This document shows positions 32,505 to 39,776 of a stretch of DNA of 64,000 nucleotides, in pieces. The notes beneath the pieces are model-generated. The model saw only the letters and a program-made list of their open reading frames with translations, did not search any database and was not told the origin of the DNA. Made by a program: the position numbers and the translations under genes. Positions within the stretch are counted from its first letter, which is position 1; each line of letters opens with the position of its first letter. The stretch comes from JACJYM01 sp965230495. GTDB lineage: Bacteria > Bacteroidota > Bacteroidia > Chitinophagales > Saprospiraceae. Where the stretch lies: NCBI GenBank assembly GCA_965230495.1, contig OZ246004.1, positions 1 through 64,000 on the forward strand, in the 5' to 3' direction.

Positions 32505-32921
32505 ATGAAAATTGTTTTATCCAAGGTGCTAGGAAAAGAACTTCTTTTTGAGGCTAAAAGTAAGAATAATGGCGTCGTTCGAATGGAAGGACCAATTAGT
32601 ATGGGAGGAGAAAATATTGCTCAATCTCCTATGGAAACGTTGTTGTCAGCGGTTGCGGGATGTAGTGTGATTGATGTGATACATATATTGAAAAAACAAA
32701 GGCAAGACTTGGAGGATATTCAAGTAGTGATGACATCGAAAAGAAAGGAAATAGACCAAGTAAAACCTTTTAGCCATATCCACTTACACTTCAAACTCTT
32801 CGGTGATATTAAGACGTCGAAGGCAGATAGAGCAGTATCCCTTTCTGTTGAAAAGTATTGCTCCGTAGCGGCAAGCCTAAATGAGGATATTGAGATTACT
32901 CACGATTTCGAGATCGTTTGA
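32505..32921 (+). CDS. OsmC/Ohr family protein
   Basis: 138 residues, usual for the family. OsmC-like proteins reduce organic hydroperoxides through a pair of reactive cysteines. Seen: GGENIAQSPMETLLSAVAGC with Cys53 and VEKYCSVAASL with Cys119, in the two positions expected for the catalytic pair. The variant resembles YhfA-type members more than true Ohr. Cytosolic. Second gene after the UPF0104 protein, with a 9-nt gap. Confidence 0.9.
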   Translation: MKIVLSKVLGKELLFEAKSKNNGVVRMEGPISMGGENIAQSPMETLLSAVAGCSVIDVIHILKKQRQDLEDIQVVMTSKRKEIDQVKPFSHIHLHFKLFGDIKTSKADRAVSLSVEKYCSVAASLNEDIEITHDFEIV

Positions 32922-33054
32922 TTGTTTAGCTAGATTTAATTAGATAATATCGATTTACTTTCGATAGTTTTATTTTGATTTTTTTAACTCATTAAATGGC
33001 ATTTTAACGAAAATGTCTATTATTGTAATAGAGATAAGTAAGTTATTAATATAT

Positions 33055-33840
33055 ATGATAAAGAAAAAGTACATTTTTTTAGTAGTGATAGGTAGTATGA
33101 TCCTTTTTTCGTGTGACGGAGATCAAAGGAAAAAGGATTCTTCAGAAGGAAATGTCGAGAAGACAGAAATTCAAACCGAAAAAGGACATCATGATGGACA
33201 TGACCATGATCATGGACATGAAGGGCACGATCATGATCATGGAGCAGATATGAAGAGAGAGGCAGAAAAAAGAGCTTCTGATCAGGCAAGTCTTACATCA
33301 AAAACAGGAGCTGGTAATACACAAAAGACCATGCAAGGGTATGTAGACAAACAAGGACTGCTTGTTCCTAATGCCTGTAGTTTTTTGGAGACTTCATGGG
33401 TCGCCAGTGTTTTGGGAGTTTCTAACGACCAGATTTCTATCAAGGATGGTTCAAATCCGAATATGAAGAATTCAAGATCCTGTTTTTTTAGATGGGAGGA
33501 CTCTAGTTTAGGTAATGCGGGAGTAATGGTGCAGGTAATGACAAATCCAGTGCCAGATGATTTTGCAGAATGGGTTAGTCATTTTTTGACCTCAAAGAAG
33601 ACAACAGGAGAGCAAGACTTTACCTCCACGAACCAATTATATAAATATAAAGATTGGAATGTACTGGGTGATGAGGGTGCTTATTGTCAAGAGATTGGAA
33701 AATACCATTGGAGGCTAGGTGATAAATACTTGTTTTTAGTGGCTTTTAATCTTGATGTTTCTGAAAAGAAAATGAATGCTTATGCGGAGAAGATTGGTAA
33801 AAAAGTGATGGAAAGTTTTAATGAGCAAGTTCAGTTGTAA
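33055..33840 (+). CDS. His-rich lipoprotein, probable metal binder
   Basis: 261 residues from the ATG at 33055; the ATG at 33013 would add 14 residues before a normal lipoprotein signal, so is less likely. Lipobox ILFSC (Cys20). Residues of about 41-63 form a GHHDGHDHDHGHEGHDHDHG tract, a classical site for zinc, nickel or copper. A Lys/Glu/Ala linker follows, then a folded domain (about 105-258) with two Cys (NACSFLE and SRSCFFRWED) that may form a disulfide, plus YCQEIGKYHWRLG. No enzyme motif. A role in metal buffering in the periplasm is inference. The next gene, 22 bp away, encodes a small exported protein. Confidence 0.75.
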   Translation: MIKKKYIFLVVIGSMILFSCDGDQRKKDSSEGNVEKTEIQTEKGHHDGHDHDHGHEGHDHDHGADMKREAEKRASDQASLTSKTGAGNTQKTMQGYVDKQGLLVPNACSFLETSWVASVLGVSNDQISIKDGSNPNMKNSRSCFFRWEDSSLGNAGVMVQVMTNPVPDDFAEWVSHFLTSKKTTGEQDFTSTNQLYKYKDWNVLGDEGAYCQEIGKYHWRLGDKYLFLVAFNLDVSEKKMNAYAEKIGKKVMESFNEQVQL

Positions 33841-33862
33841 TGATTAACCAAAACATAGAGAA

Positions 33863-34297
33863 ATGAAGAAATTTTTTACATTATTAACGGTTGTTTTATT
33901 TCTTGGAAATATCCAGGCACAGGAAGGATTCAGATTTGGAGCGGGTGCACAATTAATTTTTGATGGTTCTGTATTTGGAGTTCAGGGGAAGGCGATGAAA
34001 GGGATAAATGAACAGTTCAATTTTGCTGGCGGTTTTACAATACATTTAGAAGATGGTGTAGATTGGTCTATTGACTTGGACGCCCATTATCTTTTGTTGG
34101 AAGTAGGAAATGAGGTTGGCTTCAAGCCGTTTGCTGGACTGAATATTCTTAAGCATGTAGGGGATACTGAGATTGGTATTAATTTAGGAGCTTTCTTTGA
34201 TGTGCTTAAAAGTGGTGATTATCAGTTTTATGTTGAGCCCAAATTAGTAGTTGGAGGCTATGACTCTTTAGTTGTATCAGGAGGGATATTATTTTAA
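33863..34297 (+). CDS. Small exported beta-barrel-like outer-membrane protein
   Basis: 144 residues with a clear signal peptide (MKKFFTLLTVVLFLGNIQAQ). The mature part alternates short amphipathic strands with Gly-rich turns (FRFGAGAQLIF, FNFAGGFTIHL, FKPFAGLNIL, IGINLGAFFDV, FYVEPKLVVGGY) and ends in a hydrophobic strand with terminal Phe, as outer-membrane barrels do. The size fits an 8-stranded barrel. 22 bp behind the His-rich lipoprotein, likely co-transcribed, and followed by a terminator. Confidence 0.7.
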   Translation: MKKFFTLLTVVLFLGNIQAQEGFRFGAGAQLIFDGSVFGVQGKAMKGINEQFNFAGGFTIHLEDGVDWSIDLDAHYLLLEVGNEVGFKPFAGLNILKHVGDTEIGINLGAFFDVLKSGDYQFYVEPKLVVGGYDSLVVSGGILF

Positions 34298-34326
34298 AGA
34301 ATAAATAATTAAGCAATAAAAAAAAA

Positions 34327-34354
34327 CTGGAACATTTGTTCCAGCTTTTTTTTT
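34327..34354. terminator. Bidirectional terminator
   Basis: A 7-bp stem (ctggaac 34327-34333 with gttccag 34338-34344), 4-nt loop, flanked by an A-run on the left and nine T on the right. It ends the small outer-membrane gene (plus) and glnN (minus). Confidence 0.85.
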
Positions 34355-34371
34355 ATTGACGTTTTTCAAAT

Positions 34372-36561
34372 CTATTTTGTAAATAATAGTTCTCTATATT
34401 TCGTCAAAGGCCACAATTCGTCATCAACCATCATTTCTAATTTATCGCAGTGGTATCGAATATCTTCAAAATGTGGTTTGACTTTATTGCAGTAGGCATT
34501 GGCCTTCTTTTGAGCATTGTCAAGTTTATTAGCTTTTCTTCTTTCATCAGTCATCGCTTCTACTCTAGCTATTATCTCGGAAATATGTTGAGAAATGGAT
34601 TCAATAAGATCCATTTGTTCAGAAGCAATTTTCTTAAAATTAGTTCCGAAAATCTCCTTTAAACCTTGTACATTTTCGATCAAAGTATTTTGGTAACGAA
34701 TAGCAGTAGGAATCACATGATTAGAAGCGATATCACCAAGGACTCTTCCTTCGATTTGGATTTTTAAAGCGTATTCTTCTAATTCAATTTCATGACGTGC
34801 TTCGATTTCGACTTCATTGAGAACATTCATTCTTTTATAAAGGTCTATCGTTTCTTTTGCAATATTTATCTTTAAAGCATCTGGAGTTGTTTTGAGATTA
34901 CTCAAACCTCTCTTTTTTGCTTCTTTAACCCATTCATCTCCATATCCATCTCCTTCAAATCTTATAGATTTTGATTTTTTGATGTATTCCCTTAATACGT
35001 TGAAAATAGCATCATCCTTTTTCATTTTTTTCTTTTCTATAAGACCATCTACTTCTGATTTAAATTTGATCAGTTGATCCGCCATAATTGTGTTCAGTAC
35101 CGTCATTGGTACCGCACAGTTAGCAGTAGACCCTACTGCTCTAAATTCAAACTTATTACCAGTAAAGGCAAAAGGGGAGGTCCTATTTCTATCTGTATTA
35201 TCTAAAAGAACGTAGGGAATTTTTCCAACTACATTTAGTTTTAAGTCTGTTTTTTCTTCCGGAGATAGTTTTCCTTTTGTTACATTTTCTAATTCATCTA
35301 ATACACTGGTTAGTTGTTGGCCAATGAAGACAGAAACTATTGCCGGTGGAGCTTCGTTGGCTCCTAATCTATGATCGTTACTGGCTGAAGCAATAGATGC
35401 TCTTAGTAAATCAGCATTATCATGAACGGCCTTTATCGTATTGATGAAGAATGTTAGAAACTCTAAATTTTGCATAGGAGTCTTGCCGGGACTTAACAGA
35501 TTTACTCCTGTATCTGTCGCCAGAGACCAGTTATTGTGCTTTCCAGAGCCGTTAATACCTGCAAAAGGCTTTTCATGAAAGAGTATTTTGAAATGATGAG
35601 ACTGTGCCACTTTATTCATCACATCCATTAGAAGCGAATTATGGTCTACAGCTAAATTGGCTTCCTCGAAAAGTGGAGCTACTTCAAATTGATTGGGAGC
35701 CACTTCATTATGACGAGTTTTAATAGGAATACCTAGTTGAATACATTCCATTTCTAAATCTCTAAGGAATGCCATTGCTCTCCTTGGTATTGAACCGAAG
35801 TAGTGATCATCTAGTTGTTGACCTTTAGCAGGGTAGTGGCCAAGTAATGTTCTTCCCGCCAATGTAAGATCTGGTCTGGTCTCGGCCAGAGAACTATCTA
35901 TTAGAAAAAATTCTTGCTCCCATCCCAAAGTGGCTATAACTTTTTTAACATTTTTATCAAAATATTTACAAACTTGAGTAGCTGCTTCATCTACAGCATG
36001 TAAGGCACGAAGTAATGGGGTTTTATTATCGAGAGCTTCACCTGTGTAAGAAACAAAAATAGTTGGGATACATAAGGTGGTACCCATAACAAATGCGGGT
36101 GAAGAAGGATCCCAAGCGGTGTACCCACGAGCTTCAAAGGTGTTTCTAATACCTCCATTAGGAAAACTACTTGCATCAGGTTCTTGCTGAACTAATTGTG
36201 AACCTCCAAATTTTTCAATGGCGGAACCATTTCCAACAGGTTCAAAAAAAGCATCATGTTTTTCAGCGGTTGCTCCAGTGAGCGGCTGAAACCAATGCGT
36301 ATAATGAGTTGCACCCACCTCTAATGCCCAAGCCTTCATGCCTGAAGCTACCTGGTCAGCTATATCATGATCAATTTTCTTGTTATCATGTATCGCCTCC
36401 AAAATGCTTTTATAAGCATCTTTGCTCATATAGTGACGCATGGTGTCCAACGTGAAAACTTTTGAACAGAATAAATCTGATCTTTTATTACTCAATTCTT
36501 TAACCTTAGGGACTGGTCGATTCATTGATTCCTTGAGAGCGTGAAATCTTAGTGTAGACAT
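34372..36561 (-). CDS. glnN: Glutamine synthetase type III
   Basis: 729 residues, matching GSIII rather than the ~450-residue GSI. ATP-dependent amidation of glutamate with ammonia, the main nitrogen-assimilation step. Seen: GGIRNTFEARGYTAWDPSSPAFV (GSIII-specific N-terminal region), LGWEQEFFLID (metal-binding Glu), RHNEVAPNQFEVAP, GINGSGKHNNWSL (substrate/metal loop with His), LRASIASASNDHRLGANEAPPAI, and DRNRTSPFAFTGNKFEFRAVGS (ATP and glutamate binding). A long helical C-terminal region (about 560-729) is typical. An inverted repeat lies in its upstream region (36631-36649). Confidence 0.97.
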   Translation of the reverse strand: MSTLRFHALKESMNRPVPKVKELSNKRSDLFCSKVFTLDTMRHYMSKDAYKSILEAIHDNKKIDHDIADQVASGMKAWALEVGATHYTHWFQPLTGATAEKHDAFFEPVGNGSAIEKFGGSQLVQQEPDASSFPNGGIRNTFEARGYTAWDPSSPAFVMGTTLCIPTIFVSYTGEALDNKTPLLRALHAVDEAATQVCKYFDKNVKKVIATLGWEQEFFLIDSSLAETRPDLTLAGRTLLGHYPAKGQQLDDHYFGSIPRRAMAFLRDLEMECIQLGIPIKTRHNEVAPNQFEVAPLFEEANLAVDHNSLLMDVMNKVAQSHHFKILFHEKPFAGINGSGKHNNWSLATDTGVNLLSPGKTPMQNLEFLTFFINTIKAVHDNADLLRASIASASNDHRLGANEAPPAIVSVFIGQQLTSVLDELENVTKGKLSPEEKTDLKLNVVGKIPYVLLDNTDRNRTSPFAFTGNKFEFRAVGSTANCAVPMTVLNTIMADQLIKFKSEVDGLIEKKKMKKDDAIFNVLREYIKKSKSIRFEGDGYGDEWVKEAKKRGLSNLKTTPDALKINIAKETIDLYKRMNVLNEVEIEARHEIELEEYALKIQIEGRVLGDIASNHVIPTAIRYQNTLIENVQGLKEIFGTNFKKIASEQMDLIESISQHISEIIARVEAMTDERRKANKLDNAQKKANAYCNKVKPHFEDIRYHCDKLEMMVDDELWPLTKYRELLFTK

Positions 36562-36630
36562 TTGTGTTTTAAGTTTAGTGTGTTATTTGATGGGGTAAAA
36601 ATATAAAAAGAACAATTATTTCTAGTGTTT

Positions 36631-36649
36631 GCCCTAAAAAAAATAGGGC
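36631..36649 (-). promoter_or_regulatory. Inverted repeat upstream of glnN
   Basis: GCCCTA (36631-36636) and TAGGGC (36644-36649) form a perfect 6-bp inverted repeat around a 7-A spacer, about 70 nt upstream of the glnN start. It lacks the T-tail needed for a terminator of the GNAT gene. Could be a regulator-binding site; no regulator is identified. Confidence 0.3.
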
Positions 36650-36692
36650 AATGGTTGTGTTTTTGAGTTTTTTGTAGTGATATGCCCTGTTT

Positions 36693-37205
36693 TTATAAGC
36701 GTATGATGTATTTGTTCAGTAATTCTGAATCATTTGGAAGATAGAAAGACTCTTTAAACTCAAAACGTAGTTTTCGAAGTAAGTTAATAGATCTCTTATT
36801 AGAGGGGAGAGTAATTGCAGCGAGCATATTAATTCCAAGCTCATCTCGAGCATAATCTAAAACGGCCGTTGCTGCTTCAAACATATATCCATTGCCACCA
36901 AACTCGTCTAACATAGCAAAACCCAAATCAGGAATATCTAAACCGGGTCTGTTATAAATGCCACAAGTTCCTAGAATGACATTGTTCATCTTTAACCGCA
37001 GAGCATAAGTGCCATAGCCGTATTCAGCAAAAGCAGTAAATATTTTAGTCTCAATATGACTTTTAGCATTATCAATAGTTTTTATATTTCTATCACCAAT
37101 ATTTTTAATCCAACTTTGTTGATTCATCAGTCGGTAGAAGAAAGGAGCATCTTCCAAGGTATGATATGTAATGATTAACCTTGAAGTTTCGATGAGTGAA
37201 TTCAT
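36693..37205 (-). CDS. GNAT-family N-acetyltransferase (RimJ/RimL type)
   Basis: 170 residues, complete GNAT domain. Seen: ETSRLIITYHTLEDAPFFYRLMN (beta1-alpha1), YGTYALRLKMNNVILGTCGIYNR (beta2-beta3), DLGFAMLDEFGGNGYMFEAATAVLDYA (beta4 plus acetyl-CoA loop) and LPSNKRSINLLRKLRFEFKESF (beta5 region). The acetyl-CoA loop reads FGGNGYM where the family usually has WGxGYA. It transfers acetyl from acetyl-CoA to an amino group, possibly a protein N-terminus or small amine; substrate unknown. Upstream of and co-oriented with glnN, 131 bp away, probably a separate transcript. Confidence 0.88.
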   Translation of the reverse strand: MNSLIETSRLIITYHTLEDAPFFYRLMNQQSWIKNIGDRNIKTIDNAKSHIETKIFTAFAEYGYGTYALRLKMNNVILGTCGIYNRPGLDIPDLGFAMLDEFGGNGYMFEAATAVLDYARDELGINMLAAITLPSNKRSINLLRKLRFEFKESFYLPNDSELLNKYIIRL

Positions 37206-37367
37206 TACCCTTGCCGTGTTCGAGAAAATTTATATTGTATGTGTTAATATAAGATTAAAACTTGGTCATTGGTAATAAAGAAGGACAAATGATATTTATA
37301 ATTGAATTAATGGAGTTATTTTTATGATTTTCTGTAATCTTTTGAATTAATATTAAAACCTAAAAGA

Positions 37368-39506
37368 ATGAAACGAATATATACTTTGGTTTATGTGGCT
37401 CTACTGTCTATTTCTATTCCTGCCTTTGCAGGAGAAGGCATGTGGTTACCTCAATTGCTCAAAGCTTTGAATGAAGATGAAATGAGGGATTTGGGAATGA
37501 AGCTCAGTGCAGAGGATATTTATAGTATAAACAAAGGATCTTTAAAAGATGCAATAGTTCATTTCGGAGGATTTTGTACCTCGGAGATAATTTCTAGCGA
37601 AGGACTTCTTCTAACAAACCATCATTGTGGGTATGGACAAATACAAAGTCATTCCAGTGTTGAAAACAATTTATTAAAGAATGGTTTTTGGGCTAAAGAC
37701 AAAGAATCTGAGTTAGCTAATCCAGGTTTAACAGCTACATTAATTGATAGAATTGATGATGTGACTCTTCAAATTTTGGAAGGAGTAACTGATAAGATGT
37801 CGGGAGAAGAAAGACAAAGTTTTATAGATAAAAACCTAGATAAGGTCAAGGCTCAATATGAATTGGAGAGTTATCAGGAAGTGAAGATTCGACCTTTCTA
37901 TTATGGCAATCAATATTTTGCGTTTGTGACCACAACATATAGAGATGTGAGATTAGTAGGCACTCCTCCTGAAAGTATTGGTAAATTCGGTTCAGATACT
38001 GACAATTGGGTATGGCCAAGACATACAGGAGATTTTTCTTTATTTAGAATTTATGCAGGACCGGATAATCTTCCGGCAGATTATAGTGAAAGTAATGTTC
38101 CTTATAATCCAAAGCACTTTTTACCTATTAATATTGGAGGTGTAGAAGAAGGTGATTTTACTATGGTATTTGGATTTCCTGGAAGGACACAAGAATATTT
38201 GCCTTCTTTCGCGGTGGAACAAATCGTTAATACCCTTAATCCTGCCAAAATTGAAATCAGAGATGAAGCTCTTAAAATAGTAGATAAGTATATGAGAGCT
38301 GATGAAGCAACAAGAATACAATATGCTTCTAAATTTGCTCGAATAGCTAATTATTGGAAAAAATGGATTGGTGAGAGCCAGGGATTAAAAAAGACAAATG
38401 CAATAGAGAAAAAACGAAAGTATGAATCCGATTTTTTGAAGTCAGTGGAAGGAAATGAGAAATATGAGATGTTGTTGCCTACTTTTGGTAAATTGTATAA
38501 GCAGTTAGAACCCTATGCATTTGCCAGAGATTATTACTTGGAGATTGCAGGAAGGAATGTTGAAGCATTGAGAGTGTGTGGATATGCCCGTAGATTAGTT
38601 TCCGTTTTCGATAATAATGGAGTCGAGGAGGCGAATAAGTATTTACCTCGGTTGACGGCATATCTACAAACCTTTTATAAAGATTTTAATTCTGACATAG
38701 ACCAAGAAGTGTTTGCAAAGTTGTATTCGATGTATCGGAATAATTTGGACGAAGTATATCATCCGACTTTGATGACGGGAGAAGCTGATGAAATGAAGAT
38801 AGCCGAGTATATTTATGCCAATAGTCTAATAACATCATCTCAAAAGATCATTGATCTCTTCGAAAATAATGATATCTCCAGTATAGTGACATCTTTAAAG
38901 GAAGATAGATTGTATCAAATAGCTGAGGAGTGGGATTTACTTTATACCGAAAAAATCAATAAACCTTACCAAGAGATAAAAGGAGAGATTGATGCTTTAC
39001 AACGTACTTATATGAAAGCACAAATGGAGGTTTTCCCTAACAAGAGATTTTATCCGGATGCTAATAGCACAATGAGGGTTACCTATGGACAGGTGAAAGG
39101 TTATAGTCCAAAAGATGCAGTTAGTTATGATCCATTTACCACTTTGGATGGTGTAATGGAAAAATATATACCAGGAGATTACGAATTTGATGTAGACGAT
39201 AACCTAATAAGACTTTATAATAATAAAGATTATGGAAGATACGCCAATGAGGAGGGAAAACTTCCTGTTTGTTTTATTGGAACCAACCATACTACAGGAG
39301 GAAACTCTGGTAGTCCGGCCATTGATGCCCACGGTAACCTTATAGGACTTAATTTTGATAGAGCTTGGGAAGGTACTATGAGCGATATCAATTATGATCC
39401 GAGTATATGTAGAAATATTATGGTTGATGCTAGGTTCATACTTTTTATTGTTGATAAATATGCAGGGGCTTCGCATTTGATTGACGAGATGAAACTGGTT
39501 GAATAG
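37368..39506 (+). CDS. S46 dipeptidyl-peptidase, DPP11-like (Asp/Glu-specific)
   Basis: 712 residues with signal peptide (to about FAG22). S46 exopeptidases of the Bacteroidota periplasm release dipeptides from oligopeptides produced outside the cell. Seen: LLTNHHCGYGQIQSHSS with the catalytic His (85/86), NWVWPRHTGDFSLFR with the catalytic Asp region, and TGGNSGSPAID with nucleophile Ser647. Eighteen residues after it, in GLNFDRAWEG, is Arg665. This matches, by position, Arg673 of Porphyromonas DPP11, which selects Asp/Glu at P1; DPP7 has Gly there. The C-terminus is not a T9SS domain, so the enzyme should stay in the periplasm. Single gene. Confidence 0.93.
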   Translation: MKRIYTLVYVALLSISIPAFAGEGMWLPQLLKALNEDEMRDLGMKLSAEDIYSINKGSLKDAIVHFGGFCTSEIISSEGLLLTNHHCGYGQIQSHSSVENNLLKNGFWAKDKESELANPGLTATLIDRIDDVTLQILEGVTDKMSGEERQSFIDKNLDKVKAQYELESYQEVKIRPFYYGNQYFAFVTTTYRDVRLVGTPPESIGKFGSDTDNWVWPRHTGDFSLFRIYAGPDNLPADYSESNVPYNPKHFLPINIGGVEEGDFTMVFGFPGRTQEYLPSFAVEQIVNTLNPAKIEIRDEALKIVDKYMRADEATRIQYASKFARIANYWKKWIGESQGLKKTNAIEKKRKYESDFLKSVEGNEKYEMLLPTFGKLYKQLEPYAFARDYYLEIAGRNVEALRVCGYARRLVSVFDNNGVEEANKYLPRLTAYLQTFYKDFNSDIDQEVFAKLYSMYRNNLDEVYHPTLMTGEADEMKIAEYIYANSLITSSQKIIDLFENNDISSIVTSLKEDRLYQIAEEWDLLYTEKINKPYQEIKGEIDALQRTYMKAQMEVFPNKRFYPDANSTMRVTYGQVKGYSPKDAVSYDPFTTLDGVMEKYIPGDYEFDVDDNLIRLYNNKDYGRYANEEGKLPVCFIGTNHTTGGNSGSPAIDAHGNLIGLNFDRAWEGTMSDINYDPSICRNIMVDARFILFIVDKYAGASHLIDEMKLVE

Positions 39507-39697
39507 TATAAATAAGTATTTGATAGAGATCAGACTTTTTACTCTTATTGTGACTAAATAGAGAATATGATTCTTCTTTATTGAAAGTTTGTAATCCTAG
39601 AATCTAATAAATTGCAAAATGATTGAGCATGTCAGTATAGAGGGAGCTTAATTAGCTGTAAAGGATGGAAATGTGTTTATAGGTTTTTTGGCTAGGC

Positions 39698-39705
39698 TAG
39701 GTTTG
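39698..39705 (+). promoter_or_regulatory. TAnnTTTG-type -7 box (taggtttg)
   Basis: Exact consensus match 71 nt before the ATG at 39777. The -33 element is unclear. The 270-bp gap before the gene holds nothing else that I can support. Confidence 0.35.
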
Positions 39706-39776
39706 TAATAACGAAAAGAGGATATTCGGTCCACAATTCATATAAATTCGAATTTCAAATAATATAATAAACCTAT

